Shown: positions 15,404 to 25,244, counted from the first letter of the stretch. The stretch is 64,000 nucleotides of DNA from Mycolicibacterium peregrinum (GCF_001665785.1 NZ_LZSO01000031.1:248001-312000), one strand, 5' to 3'. The notes: generated by a model from the sequence alone, not told the origin. Made by a program: numbers and translations.

Positions 15404-18400
15404 TCACTCCGGATTGGTGGGCTCGGGTGCCTTTGGTGTGCCGATCGGCTCGGGCGATCGGGCAAAGGTGATCGTGGATGCCGCAACGGAGATGACCGAC
15501 AGCAGCGCCGCCAGTTGCACCCACGGCGAGTGTCCGACATACCCGTCGACCGACCGCCAGGGGTACTGGCTCAGCGCCGCACCGGCCAGCGTCAGCCCGC
15601 CCGCCGCCACGCCCACGGTCAGCCTCTCCTGCCAGGCGTCGCGATTACGCAGCAGGTAGCGCACCCCCAGCGTGGCGGCGGCGACCAGTAGTCCCGGCAG
15701 CCCGGACAGCGCCGTACCGACCGCGAGCACCGCGGCCGACGCCAATGGGCGCGCCGGCTGCCACGGCCGCACGGGATCGAGATCCGGATCGCGGCGCCGC
15801 GCCGGCCACAGTGCCAGCAGGGCCAGCACCGGCAGCAGCGCGAGTCCACCGATCAACCCGATGCGATACGGCCCGTTCGAGGGGAAGGACAACGTGACGG
15901 GTCCACCCTCGCCGGCCGGGATCACCCAGCCCTGCTGCCAACCGTTGATCTTCACCGGCTTCAGTGCGGTGCCATCGGCGGCCCGCGCGATCCATCCCGG
16001 GTTCACGCTTTCGGGCACCACCAGGGCCCGTGCTTTCTCTGAAGCCGGCACCTCGACCTGCCTGCGGTCCGGTGACCACACCGGTGCATCGACGGGAGTT
16101 GTTGTGGCCACGCGTAGTTGGGCGGCCTCCGGGGTATTGAGGACGACCCCGTCGACGACGAACGCTGCGCCCGGGCTGACCAGGAGTTCCTGTTGGCCGG
16201 CGGGCAGGGTGACCGGGCCGGTCCGGCAGGGTTGGGCCGCGATCGGATCGCCGTCGAGCAGCGCCCCCACGGTGGTGCGCACCGACGTCTGGATGAACTG
16301 GCCGGCCACGCCGATGATCGGACCCTGACCGCACGGAAGTGACACTGTCCGTTTGCGATTGGCGGCGGAGTCGGCGGGGGCGACGGGTTTGCCGTGGACG
16401 TCGAGGACGGTCAGTTCGGCCAGCCCGGGCGGCTTGAGCTGGTCGAAGCCCAGCGAGGTGCGGTCGATGATGTCGTTCCAGGCCAGCAGCGACACGGTGA
16501 TGGTGTCGGTCACCCGCGGTTTGAGCTGTGCGGTCTGAGCCTCACCGTTCCCGGGGAGCTTGTGTACCTGCGGACCGTCGCCAAGGTCGATCGAGACCAG
16601 CGTCGGGTGCGCCGGCGGTTGGCTGGCGCCGGGATCGATCCGCAGCGCGCCGACCTCAGCGGGCGCAGGCAGTTTCAGCGTCAGCGTGGGTGGCGCCTTG
16701 AACTGAACAACGCGCTGCGGCGCGGTCCATGATGTCCGCGGGTCGCCGTCGGTGGCGGCATAGGCCGAACCGAGCACGTCGATCGGATCGGCGTCACCGG
16801 AGGCGCGGGTGGTTCCGGGTTGGGCGACCAGATCGGCGAGTTTGGGTCCCTGGCGGGACCGGATCCACACCGTCGGCTCGACTTCGGTGGGGGCGGGCAC
16901 CGTGAGCGTGCGGCTGAGGTTCACCGGCTCCTCGGAGGCCAGCGCCAGTGCAGCTGCGCACCGGACCCCGGCCGGACTGTCCGCGCAGCCGGTCCGGCCC
17001 AGGAGTTCTGTGCCCAGGTCCCATTGTGCGACAGCCGAATTCGCTGGAGGTCCGGGAACTTCCACGGTGTGCCGCAGGTTGATGGGGTGCGCGAATCCTG
17101 AGGCGTCGTACTGGGTGACGGACATATCGGTGATGCCGAACTGCACGCCGGGCGAACCGTCGTTGGTGGCGACCGCGGTGACCCGGACCCACGGCGTCTC
17201 ACCGACCGGCAGCGGGATGGTCAACTGCTGACCGGCGGTGTCGAAGCGCAGGCTGCTGGTGCCGGTCGCGGTGGCCACTTCGATGCGGCGCACCTGGGCG
17301 CCGACCGCCGTCGCGCTGGGTGTGATGGTCAACGTGGCGTTGGTGACCGGGTGGTCGAAATCGACCTGCAACCACTGGCCGACCGCGGCCTGAAGGGCGT
17401 TGGACACCCACGATGTCGACCCGTCGCTGTCGACGGCGGCAGCGGGCCCGGTGGCCGGTGCGACGTTGGGCAGTGCGGTGGAGTCCGCGGCCGAACTGGA
17501 CACCGACACCCGTCCGCCGTTCCACTTGCCGTAGACCGGTGTGGCCCCGGCGGCCGGGTAGTCCGGGACCCGGTTGTGGGTGTGACGGGCGTCGTCGGGG
17601 GTGCGGATCGCCGAGGCGTGGTCGTCGACCCGGCCGTAGTCGATCTCGCGCGCAGTCGGGGTGTCGGTGACGATCACCCCGGCCGATCCGTCGGGTTGTA
17701 CTGGCAGGCCAGCCCGTTCGGCGTCGGCGGTCAGCAGCATCGGCCCCAGTGGGGGGCGGCCGGCCAGGCGGCGGCGTTCGTCGAGACGCAGCAGCGCCTC
17801 GGGTGCACCGGCCACCCGGGTCAGCGCGTCGGTGTCGACCAGATAGGGCGCGGCCGGGTTGGTTCCGCCGGTGTCCACCCGGTAGATCTCGACGGCGGGG
17901 TACCGCGGCCGCAGTCCGCTGTCGGCGACGAAGCCCTCCAGCGTCCCGGGGCCCGACGAGTCGCCGAACTCGGCCACCTTGGACAGTCCAGGGGACCCTT
18001 CGATCGACCGGTGCACCAGCACCGGCCGGGCCGACCGGGACACGTCAGGGTCCAGATCGTTACGCAGGACGACATACGAAATACCTTGCCGGGCAAGGGT
18101 ATCGGCGAGTCCCGCAGAAGGTCGGCCGGCGGCGAACAACCGCTGCACCGAATCCAGTGCGCGGATCGTCTCCGGCGGGGTCAGCGGGATCGAATCCCGC
18201 ACCCCCCATGGGCTCGATCCGAGCACCTGCAACGGCTCGTCGTGGCTGTTGCCCCAGGTTTGGGTGGCGAACGGGGCGCCGGGCGCGACCAGGACCCGGC
18301 CCCGGTCGGTGTTGTGTTCGTCGAGCCAGTCCGCGGTGTCGTGCCAGTACTGCGGGATCGCGGTGAAGGTGCCGGCGGGCGCGATCCGGCCCGTCCAGGC

Positions 18401-19675
18401 GAGCGAGGTTCCGGCTGCCAATGCGGCGAGCACCACGATCGCCACCGCGATGCGCTTGTCGCGTTCGGGCCGGGCGAATGCCCGCACCCACACCGGCAGG
18501 GCCGCGCTACCCGGGAGTGGAATCCGGCCCAACAGATGAGCCAGCCCCAGCGCCAGCGGTAGCCGCAGCACCGGATCCAGTTTGGCCAGGTTGCGCAGTG
18601 GCGTGCCCGTGCCGTCCAGGAAATCCTGAACAGCCGTTGCCACCGGGGAGCCCAGCCCCCCGGAATAGCCCAGCCCCAGCAGGACCACGCCGACCAACAG
18701 CATGGTGATCAGCCGGCCCCGCGCGGGCATCGAGCGCAGCGCCAACCCGGCCAGGCCGGCAGCTGCCACCAATGTGGTGGCCAGCACCGCGACCGTGCTC
18801 GTCACCAGTGACGCCGCCGCAGTGGCGGTGGACGCCACGAACGGGGTCCAGGTATGGGTACCGCGGAGCATTTCGGTCAGCGACATCCACTGCGTGGTGA
18901 CACCCGAGGATTCGATGAAGTCCAGGAACGGCGGGCTGATCCGGCCGAGCATCACCAGCGCCACGACCCACCAGGCGACGGCCAGTGCCGTGCAACCGAA
19001 CCACCACGCGGTGAACCGCCACCACAGCAGGTTCGGGCGGTGACAGGCCCACCAGATGATCGCGGCCAGGCAGCCGGTCAGGGTGGCGACGGCGTTCACC
19101 GCGCCCATCAGTGCCACGGCGCCTGCGGACCGGGCGGCCATCAGGCGCAGGCTCCGGTCCGCGCGGAACGCCAGGATCATCGGCACCAGCACCCACGGCG
19201 CCAGCATCATCGGCAGCGTCTCCGACGAGATCGCGCCGAGGGTGGTCAGTACGCGCGGTGACAGCGTGAAGGCGAGCGCGCCGAGGACACGCGAACTGGT
19301 GCTGCCGATGCCCAGAAGTTCGGCCAGGCGCAGCATGCCCCAGAAACCCACGGTCAGCAGCAGGGCCCACCACAGTCGTTGCGTGACCCAGCCGGGAATC
19401 CCCAGCAGATCGCCGGCCAGGAAGAACGCGCCATGGGGGAAGAGGTAGCCGTAGGCCTGGTTCTGCGCCTGCCCGAACGGTAGGTCGCTGTTCCACAGAT
19501 TGAAGGCGCGAGCCAGGAACCTCAGGGGATTGGCGGTGAGGTCCAGCTTCGTGTCAGGTGAAATCTCTCCCGGCGACTGGGCGAAAGTCAGGAGCAGTGT
19601 CGCCGCGGCGACCACCCACAACCAGCGCCGCGACAGTGGCGCATCGAGCGCCCGCCGCGTTAGCGGCACATCCAA
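15404..19675 (-). CDS. aftD: Arabinofuranosyltransferase AftD
   Basis: A very long GT-C glycosyltransferase of 1423 residues. About the first 430 residues carry many membrane helices, and the first outer loop holds the acidic signature GEISPDTKLDLTANP (D41, D45), placed where GT-C enzymes keep the catalytic acid. The rest is a large external region with beta-rich segments resembling carbohydrate-binding modules (for example SDGSTSWVSNALQ...QWLQVDF, a discoidin-like pattern), and one or more helices close the C-terminus near residues 1290-1400. AftD uses decaprenyl-phospho-arabinose to extend the arabinan of arabinogalactan and lipoarabinomannan and is essential in M. smegmatis. Start is TTG at 19675 or GTG at 19669; both come directly after the DUF2613 gene, so the two are coupled. 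Confidence 0.93.
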   Translation of the reverse strand: MDVPLTRRALDAPLSRRWLWVVAAATLLLTFAQSPGEISPDTKLDLTANPLRFLARAFNLWNSDLPFGQAQNQAYGYLFPHGAFFLAGDLLGIPGWVTQRLWWALLLTVGFWGMLRLAELLGIGSTSSRVLGALAFTLSPRVLTTLGAISSETLPMMLAPWVLVPMILAFRADRSLRLMAARSAGAVALMGAVNAVATLTGCLAAIIWWACHRPNLLWWRFTAWWFGCTALAVAWWVVALVMLGRISPPFLDFIESSGVTTQWMSLTEMLRGTHTWTPFVASTATAAASLVTSTVAVLATTLVAAAGLAGLALRSMPARGRLITMLLVGVVLLGLGYSGGLGSPVATAVQDFLDGTGTPLRNLAKLDPVLRLPLALGLAHLLGRIPLPGSAALPVWVRAFARPERDKRIAVAIVVLAALAAGTSLAWTGRIAPAGTFTAIPQYWHDTADWLDEHNTDRGRVLVAPGAPFATQTWGNSHDEPLQVLGSSPWGVRDSIPLTPPETIRALDSVQRLFAAGRPSAGLADTLARQGISYVVLRNDLDPDVSRSARPVLVHRSIEGSPGLSKVAEFGDSSGPGTLEGFVADSGLRPRYPAVEIYRVDTGGTNPAAPYLVDTDALTRVAGAPEALLRLDERRRLAGRPPLGPMLLTADAERAGLPVQPDGSAGVIVTDTPTAREIDYGRVDDHASAIRTPDDARHTHNRVPDYPAAGATPVYGKWNGGRVSVSSSAADSTALPNVAPATGPAAAVDSDGSTSWVSNALQAAVGQWLQVDFDHPVTNATLTITPSATAVGAQVRRIEVATATGTSSLRFDTAGQQLTIPLPVGETPWVRVTAVATNDGSPGVQFGITDMSVTQYDASGFAHPINLRHTVEVPGPPANSAVAQWDLGTELLGRTGCADSPAGVRCAAALALASEEPVNLSRTLTVPAPTEVEPTVWIRSRQGPKLADLVAQPGTTRASGDADPIDVLGSAYAATDGDPRTSWTAPQRVVQFKAPPTLTLKLPAPAEVGALRIDPGASQPPAHPTLVSIDLGDGPQVHKLPGNGEAQTAQLKPRVTDTITVSLLAWNDIIDRTSLGFDQLKPPGLAELTVLDVHGKPVAPADSAANRKRTVSLPCGQGPIIGVAGQFIQTSVRTTVGALLDGDPIAAQPCRTGPVTLPAGQQELLVSPGAAFVVDGVVLNTPEAAQLRVATTTPVDAPVWSPDRRQVEVPASEKARALVVPESVNPGWIARAADGTALKPVKINGWQQGWVIPAGEGGPVTLSFPSNGPYRIGLIGGLALLPVLALLALWPARRRDPDLDPVRPWQPARPLASAAVLAVGTALSGLPGLLVAAATLGVRYLLRNRDAWQERLTVGVAAGGLTLAGAALSQYPWRSVDGYVGHSPWVQLAALLSVISVAASTITFARSPEPIGTPKAPEPTNPE

Positions 19676-19676
19676 G

Positions 19677-19850
19677 CTAGGACCGGTCGCCGTACTCGAC
19701 CCTGTTGAGCACCGATGACGCCGGGTCGCCCGCCTGCAGCGGAGGCTTCGTGTCCTGCTGCACCATCAGCGTCACACCGAAAACGGCAGCCGCCCCCAAC
19801 AGCAGGCCGACGACAATGCTGGCCGCGGAGGGTATGACGAACCGGTTCAC
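19677..19850 (-). CDS. DUF2613 small membrane protein (Rv0236A-like)
   Basis: A 57-residue protein from a GTG at 19850: one membrane helix near the N-terminus (SIVVGLLLGAAAVFGVTLMV) and a short polar tail ending in RVEYGDRS. Length and position match Rv0236A, the small protein encoded directly before aftD in M. tuberculosis. On the reverse strand TAGGTT lies six bases before the GTG, so the mRNA is probably leaderless. It ends one to two bases before the aftD start, and is likely a partner or co-expressed protein of AftD. Its function is unknown. Confidence 0.85.
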   Translation of the reverse strand: MNRFVIPSAASIVVGLLLGAAAVFGVTLMVQQDTKPPLQAGDPASSVLNRVEYGDRS

Positions 19851-19953
19851 CCGGCCAACCTAGCACGGCAACACCGCCGATCAGTGCCAGGTGGACGTGG
19901 GTCGACACGCAGAGAATCGATTACGGCTTGCGCAGCGGCTAAGGTCGGGCCCC

Positions 19954-21090
19954 ATGGCTTCACCGCGTCTCGTCGCAACTTTCGCAGCGTTGTCCGGACT
20001 GTTGCTGGCCTGCTCTCCGAGTACGCCGGCGCCGGAGTCTCAGTCTTCTGACACGAAGCCGATGTCCACCCACGCACCGATGCCTGCCGCGCCGGTGTGC
20101 GATGTGGCCGCCCTGTCGCCCCGCGACAAGTTGGCCCAGCTGCTGACCGTCGGGGTCAAGGATGCGGATGACGCGCGTTCGGTGGTGAGCAGCCAGCACG
20201 TCGGCGGCATCATGATCGGCAGCTGGACCGACCTGTCGATGGTCAACGAAGGATCTCTGCGCGATATCTCGGCCGCCGGTCCGTTGCCGTTGGCGGTCAC
20301 CGTGGACGAGGAGGGCGGCCGGGTTTCGCGGCTGTCGTCGCTGATCGGCGAGCAGCCGTCGGCGCGGGTGCTGGCCCAGACCAAATCCGCCGACGAGGTG
20401 TACGGAATCGCGCTGGAGCGCGGCCAGAAAATGCGCGGCCTCGGCATCACCGTCGACTTCGCGCCCGTCGTCGATGTCACCTCCGATCCGGACGACACTG
20501 TCATCGGTGACCGGTCCTTCGGCGACGATCCGGCCAAGGTCACCGAGTACGCCGGTGCCTATGCCCGCGGGCTGCGGGAGGCCGGGGTGCTCCCGGTGCT
20601 CAAGCACTTTCCGGGACACGGCCACGGTTCGGGTGACTCGCACACCGGCTCGGTGACCACCCCGCCGCTCGAGGAGCTCAAGGCCAACGATCTGCTGCCC
20701 TACGCCACCCTGACCACCCAGGCCCCGGTGGCGGTGATGGTCGGACACCTGGAGGTGCCGGGCCTCACGGGCACCGATCCGGCCAGCCTCAGTCCCGCCG
20801 CGTATGAGCTGCTGCGTTCGGGCGGATACGGCGGCCCGGGCTTCAACGGGCTGGTCTACACCGACGACCTGTCCAGCATGGCCGCGATCAACCAGCGCTA
20901 CGGAGTGGCTGCCGCGGTGCTCAAGGCTTTCCAGGCAGGGGCCGACAACGCGCTGTGGATCACCACCGACGAGGTGCCCGCGGTGCTCGACGGCTTGGAG
21001 AAGGCGTTGGCCGACGGCCAACTGAACCAGGCCGCCGTGGATGCGGCGGTGCAGCGCAATATTGACGCCAAGGGTGGGGTGCACTGCTAG
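19954..21090 (+). CDS. lpqI: Lipoprotein beta-N-acetylglucosaminidase LpqI (GH3)
   Basis: A 378-residue GH3 enzyme. It starts with a lipoprotein signal peptide ending in the lipobox LLAC (Cys20), so it is anchored at the outer face of the membrane. The NagZ-type signature KHFPGHG at 217-223 is followed by the GSGDSH loop, whose Asp228-His230 pair serves as acid/base in this family. The nucleophile Asp is in VYTDDLSSM. LpqI removes GlcNAc from muropeptide fragments in peptidoglycan recycling. The ATG at 19954 is chosen because it directly precedes the signal peptide. The following tetR starts 52 bases after the stop. Confidence 0.92.
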   Translation: MASPRLVATFAALSGLLLACSPSTPAPESQSSDTKPMSTHAPMPAAPVCDVAALSPRDKLAQLLTVGVKDADDARSVVSSQHVGGIMIGSWTDLSMVNEGSLRDISAAGPLPLAVTVDEEGGRVSRLSSLIGEQPSARVLAQTKSADEVYGIALERGQKMRGLGITVDFAPVVDVTSDPDDTVIGDRSFGDDPAKVTEYAGAYARGLREAGVLPVLKHFPGHGHGSGDSHTGSVTTPPLEELKANDLLPYATLTTQAPVAVMVGHLEVPGLTGTDPASLSPAAYELLRSGGYGGPGFNGLVYTDDLSSMAAINQRYGVAAAVLKAFQAGADNALWITTDEVPAVLDGLEKALADGQLNQAAVDAAVQRNIDAKGGVHC

Positions 21091-21142
21091 CACCTCGCTG
21101 AGCTGCTGCCCTGTTCCTCAACGGGACGCTTATCCTGTTCGG

Positions 21143-21766
21143 ATGGCAGGTGGAACCAAGCGGCTGCCGCGGGCTGTGCGTGAACAGCAGATGCTCGACG
21201 CCGCGGTACAGATTTTCTCGGTCAACGGCTATCACGAGACGTCGATGGACGCGATTGCCGCCGAGGCCGAGATCTCCAAGCCGATGCTGTACCTCTACTA
21301 CGGCTCCAAAGAGGAACTGTTCGGCGCCTGCCTCGACCGGGAGCTGACCCGGTTCGTGGACGTGGTGCGCGGGGAGATCGACTTCACCCAGAGCCCCAAG
21401 GACCTGCTGCGCAGTGCCGTGCTGGCGTTCCTCACCTACATCGATGCCAACCGGGCCTCCTGGATGGTGCTCTATACCCAGGCCACCAGCTCTCAGGCAT
21501 TCGCGCACACGGTCCGGGAGGGCCGCGACCGGATCATCGATCTGGTGGCCCGGCTGCTCAGCACCGGTACGCGTAATCCTCAGCCCGACAGCGACTTCGA
21601 GATGATGGCGGTGGCGCTGGTGGGTGCCGGCGAGGCGATCGCCAGCCGGGTCAGTACCGGGGATGCCGACGTCAACGAAGCCGCCGAATTGATGATCAAC
21701 CTGTTCTGGCGCGGTCTGAAGGGCACGCCCTCGGACGCGGGAACGCAGTCGGTCACCGCGGGCTAG
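21143..21766 (+). CDS. TetR-family regulator (Rv0238-like)
   Basis: A 207-residue TetR protein. The HTH covers about residues 13-58: REQQMLDAAVQIFSVNGYHE, TSMDAIAAEAEISKPMLYLYYGSKEELF in pieces. The C-terminal domain is of the usual all-helical type. TATCCT lies six bases before the ATG at 21143, which suggests a leaderless transcript starting at the codon itself, independent of lpqI. The longer frame opening at 21041 overlaps lpqI and is rejected. Position corresponds to Rv0238, after lpqI. The regulated genes are not obvious. Confidence 0.87.
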   Translation: MAGGTKRLPRAVREQQMLDAAVQIFSVNGYHETSMDAIAAEAEISKPMLYLYYGSKEELFGACLDRELTRFVDVVRGEIDFTQSPKDLLRSAVLAFLTYIDANRASWMVLYTQATSSQAFAHTVREGRDRIIDLVARLLSTGTRNPQPDSDFEMMAVALVGAGEAIASRVSTGDADVNEAAELMINLFWRGLKGTPSDAGTQSVTAG

Positions 21767-21787
21767 GCGTGTGCCCGCCGACGAGGA

Positions 21788-22876
21788 TTAGGCGGCCAGG
21801 CCCTCGACCAGGCTGAATGGTGATGCCGTCTCCACCACGCGAGTGAGCCGGAACCCGGCCTCCTGGTACAGCTTTCGGTAGTCGTCCTCGGTGCGTTCCC
21901 TCGCGGCGATCCCGATCAGCATCTCCATGTCGGTCCATTTGCCCAGGAACTCGCGGTCGTGGTCGGGAATCACTCCCTCGATCAGCAGCAGAGTGGTGCC
22001 CGGTGTGGCGGCGGCGCGCACATTGCGCAGGATCGACAGTGCCTCTGCGTCGGGCCAGTCATGAATGATGTTCTTCATGACGTAGGCGTCGGCGCCTGCG
22101 GGGACGCTGTCGAAGAAGGAGCCGGGGATGACGCGGACTCGGTCGGCGGTTCCGTACTTGCCCAACATCGCCGGTGCTCCGTCGACCACTTGCGGCAGGT
22201 CGTAGAGCACGCCCCGGCTCTGCGGAGTGGCCTGCAGGATGGCCGCCAGCAGTCGGCCGTGCCCGCCGCCGACATCGGCGATGGTTCCGAACCGGGAGAA
22301 GTCGTAGGCGGCGACCACGGGGGCAATCGCCAGCTCGGAGACGCTGGTCATCGCGTCGTTGAAGATCGCGCCCAGTTCAGGTTCGGAGCCCATGTAGTCG
22401 AACGCGCCTTTGCCGCGCAGCCTCGGGATGACCGCCTCGCCGGTGCGGACCGCATCGGCGAGATGGCTCCAGTGCTCCCGATGCTGGGGCGAGCCGACGA
22501 ATTTGGCCATCCCGGCGATCGACACGGGCGCGTCTGTGCGCAGCGTGTCGCCCAGCGGATTCAGTGCGTAGCGTCCGTCGCGGGTGCGACGGAAGACGCC
22601 CTCGCCGACCAGCGCCCGCATCAGCCGGTCCAGGGTGTCGGGATTGGCTTCGACGCGGCGCGCCAGCTCCTCGGGGCGCAGCGGTCCGCCGGCCAGCGCG
22701 TCGGCAACCCCGAGCTGTGCAGCGGCGGTGACGCCCTGGGCGACCCAGGCGCCCAGGATCAGCTCCAGCATCGCCGCGGGTGGCGGGACCGCGCGCTGAT
22801 GCACACGACGCAGGTGGTGGCGAACGCGTTCGACCGCGCGGACCAATCGAGCCGGCGGCACCTTGGCGGGAGTCAC
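21788..22876 (-). CDS. O-methyltransferase, acetylserotonin/hydroxyneurosporene-type
   Basis: A 362-residue SAM-dependent methyltransferase of the plant/actinobacterial O-methyltransferase family. An N-terminal winged-helix dimerisation domain (AAQLGVADALAGGPLRPEEL, then LDRLMRALVGEGVF) precedes the SAM site IADVGGGHGRLL and the catalytic-histidine region MKNIIHDWPDAEA. Such enzymes methylate hydroxyl groups of small aromatic or polyketide compounds. The GTG start at 22876 has TAGAGT six bases upstream on its strand, so the mRNA may be leaderless. It diverges from the jetABC operon. No biosynthetic partner lies next to it, so the substrate is open. Confidence 0.87.
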   Translation of the reverse strand: MTPAKVPPARLVRAVERVRHHLRRVHQRAVPPPAAMLELILGAWVAQGVTAAAQLGVADALAGGPLRPEELARRVEANPDTLDRLMRALVGEGVFRRTRDGRYALNPLGDTLRTDAPVSIAGMAKFVGSPQHREHWSHLADAVRTGEAVIPRLRGKGAFDYMGSEPELGAIFNDAMTSVSELAIAPVVAAYDFSRFGTIADVGGGHGRLLAAILQATPQSRGVLYDLPQVVDGAPAMLGKYGTADRVRVIPGSFFDSVPAGADAYVMKNIIHDWPDAEALSILRNVRAAATPGTTLLLIEGVIPDHDREFLGKWTDMEMLIGIAARERTEDDYRKLYQEAGFRLTRVVETASPFSLVEGLAA

Positions 22877-22991
22877 CGGATGACTCTAGGGCAGCTGGGC
22901 TGAGGTGTCGGTCACTATGGCCGGTCTGGTAGCCGACAGCAAACCGAACTGGCGTCGGAACCTGTTGCGTCGGCCGCCTAGAGTGGTGCGA

Positions 22992-23027
22992 ATGTTCAAC
23001 GCGACCGAAGAGCCCGGTAATGCCTGA
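22992..23027 (+). CDS. 11-residue leader ORF overlapping the jetA start
   Basis: ATG at 22992 opens an 11-codon frame (MFNATEEPGNA) whose TGA at 23025-23027 overlaps the first codons of jetA in another frame. A TAGAGT box at 22979-22984 ends seven bases before this ATG, a geometry that gives leaderless transcripts in mycobacteria. JetA itself has only a weak GAAGAG site, so its translation could depend on ribosomes terminating here. This is an inference from sequence layout; the peptide is too short for similarity arguments. Confidence 0.4.
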   Translation: MFNATEEPGNA

Positions 23028-24492
23028 GGAAGGCGCCGGCGGCTCGTCGCTGGACCAGCTCTACCAGCTCCATCGCGAGGTGGCCGATTCGCGCTCGTTG
23101 CGACTCCTGGTGACGAACAACCTGGCCACCTACCTGACGCTGATGGAACGCCATCTGGACCGCGGCGCCAAGCTCACCGAGACGGACCTGGTGGTCCGGC
23201 TGGAACGCGACCTCGCCGACCTCGGCGCCGAAACGGACCAGTCGGGTCTGGCCCTGATCAAGCACTGGGCCAGCCAGGGCTGGCTGCACCGGATCACCGA
23301 GCAGTCCGGCGACACCGAACGCAATGTCTGCTACCTCACCTACGAGGCTCGGGCCGTGCTGGATTTCGCCCGCCGAATGCGCCGCGAGGACACCGTCGCC
23401 ACCGGCGGTTCGATCAGCGGGATCGCGGCCGGTCTGCGCCGCGTGGCCGGCCAGGTCAGCAACGACCCCGATCGCATCCGCGCTGACATCGAAGCCGAAA
23501 TCGCCAAGCTGCGTGATGAATTGGATGCTCTCGAGCAGGGCCAGCGGCCGGAGCCCGATCTGGTAGACGTCGAAGATGAGGCACGGGCCATCGCCTTGCA
23601 GATGGAGCAGATCGTCTCCGACATCGGGCAGTACGGCGCGATGTTGAACCGCATCACCACCCGACTGCTGGATGCCTCCGCCGATACCGATCTCGGCTAC
23701 CGGGAGCGTCAACGTCAGTTGTTCGACGACTACGAGTCGCTGTTCGCCTCGCGTGAGAGTGCGTCTTACAGCGCCTTCACCCGGATGATCCAGGACCCCG
23801 AGCAGCGGGCCGCGCTGGTGGCCGACATCGAGGCGGTGACCCGTGAGTTGCCGCACCTGGACCCGAGCCTGCGTGAGGTGATGACGGGATTCTTCGGCCT
23901 GGTGTCGGCGCAGACGGCCGAGGTGGGCCGCACCCGCCAGCGCTGCGCCCGCCGGATCAAACGCTTCGTCGCGTCCGGCACGCTGGAACACAGCCGCGGT
24001 GTCACCCGTCAGCTCAACGATGCCCTGGCCAGCGCGCAGGAACTGCTCAGCGTTTCGCTCGCCGACAGCCGCATCGGCGTCGAGGTCCCGCTGGTCCGAA
24101 CGGACTTCAATTCGATTGGCGCCGTGGCGTTCAAGATTCGCGACGCCGTCCCGCCGTCACAGGCCGAGCCCTCGCACGGCGAGGTGAACTTGTCGGCCTT
24201 CTCGGCGCTGGCGTCCCAGGTGGACGCCGCTGAGCTCGCCGAGTTGATCAACGGTGCGGTGGCGGACGGGCCGTTGTCGCTGCCTGACGCGATCGGCATG
24301 CTGGACGCGGCGTACCTGGGACACGTCATCGTGCTGTGGTCCTGGGCGCTCAAGCAACATGTGGGAGAACCGGGCGATGGTCCTTCGGTCCGGGTGCGGT
24401 TCCGGTCTCTGGAGGGTGCCGACCGCGAAATCGAAATCCCCCGAATGGTTTTCAACGAACCGATCCCTACTGCCAGCGAGAGCATGCTATGA
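23020..24492 (+). CDS. jetA: JetA / MksF-type kleisin (DUF3375), Wadjet condensin
   Basis: A 490-residue DUF3375 protein, the kleisin-like subunit of the JetABC/MksFEB condensin. The N-terminal part is a winged-helix/helical region (LYQLHREVADSRSLRLLVTNN), the middle has long charged helices (ADIEAEIAKLRDELDALEQG), and the C-terminus carries EIPRMVFNEPIP. In the complex it bridges the heads and neck of the SMC-like JetC. Its stop overlaps the jetB start by four bases (ATGA). Homologous operons, called ept in M. smegmatis, reduce plasmid maintenance. The gene opens the jetABC operon, preceded by the leader ORF. Confidence 0.9.
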   Translation: MPEEGAGGSSLDQLYQLHREVADSRSLRLLVTNNLATYLTLMERHLDRGAKLTETDLVVRLERDLADLGAETDQSGLALIKHWASQGWLHRITEQSGDTERNVCYLTYEARAVLDFARRMRREDTVATGGSISGIAAGLRRVAGQVSNDPDRIRADIEAEIAKLRDELDALEQGQRPEPDLVDVEDEARAIALQMEQIVSDIGQYGAMLNRITTRLLDASADTDLGYRERQRQLFDDYESLFASRESASYSAFTRMIQDPEQRAALVADIEAVTRELPHLDPSLREVMTGFFGLVSAQTAEVGRTRQRCARRIKRFVASGTLEHSRGVTRQLNDALASAQELLSVSLADSRIGVEVPLVRTDFNSIGAVAFKIRDAVPPSQAEPSHGEVNLSAFSALASQVDAAELAELINGAVADGPLSLPDAIGMLDAAYLGHVIVLWSWALKQHVGEPGDGPSVRVRFRSLEGADREIEIPRMVFNEPIPTASESML

Positions 24493-25244
24493 CCGACACC
24501 CCGGAGACGTCGCCCGTCAAAGACGGCGTCATCGATTTCGACGCCCTGCCGAGCATCGACGCCGTCGAACGGTCCACCGACCAGCGGCGCGCGCCCCGCT
24601 TCGACGGGGATGTCAGCGAACTGCCCGACCGCGCCTGCTGGGCGCTTCAGCATCTGCTGTCGCGTCGTTACGTCAGCAAGGACAACCACTCGGAGCTGTG
24701 GTCTTGGGTGACCCGGTACCGTGCCGAACTCACCGTGCGGCTGTCGGAACTTGATATGCGGCTGTGTATCTCGGATGATCACGACATCGCCTACGTCGAG
24801 CAGGCCGACTACGAATCGCAGTGGCGGCGTCGGCTGCTGCGCCGCGAGACCCTCAACACCTACGACTCGATCCTGGCATTGCACCTGGCCAAGCTCATGC
24901 GCGCGGCGGCGCGCGACGAGAACGTACTGATCAGCCGCGACGAGATCCACGAGCTGTTTGCCGGGGTGAACAACGACACCGACCGCGACACCGCTTCGTT
25001 CGACAAGCGGATCGACAACGCGATCGAGCGGCTCACAGACATCGAGATGCTCGTGCGCAACCGGGAGGACGAGGACAGTTTCACCATCAGCCCGGTGGTC
25101 AACGCCATCATGACGGCTTCGATGATCACCGAGTTGCAGCAGCAGTTCGAGCAGCTCAAGCGGGCTGCGAACGGCACCGTCGATGACTCCGACGACACAG
25201 ACGTATCCGACCGGCTCGAAGACGAAGTGGACGCCCATGGCTGA
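24489..25244 (+). CDS. jetB: JetB / MksE-type KITE subunit (DUF4194)
   Basis: A 251-residue DUF4194 protein, the winged-helix KITE-type partner that binds the kleisin JetA in the Wadjet complex. Typical segments are the N-terminal RACWALQHLLSRRYVSKDNH, then LHLAKLMRAAARDENVLISRDEI and VVNAIMTASMI. The ATG at 24489 overlaps the jetA stop, and the 3' end overlaps jetC by eight bases, so the three proteins are translated in a coupled way and presumably in fixed proportions. The frame extends upstream to 24336 within jetA, but that part is not used. Confidence 0.9.
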   Translation: MTDTPETSPVKDGVIDFDALPSIDAVERSTDQRRAPRFDGDVSELPDRACWALQHLLSRRYVSKDNHSELWSWVTRYRAELTVRLSELDMRLCISDDHDIAYVEQADYESQWRRRLLRRETLNTYDSILALHLAKLMRAAARDENVLISRDEIHELFAGVNNDTDRDTASFDKRIDNAIERLTDIEMLVRNREDEDSFTISPVVNAIMTASMITELQQQFEQLKRAANGTVDDSDDTDVSDRLEDEVDAHG

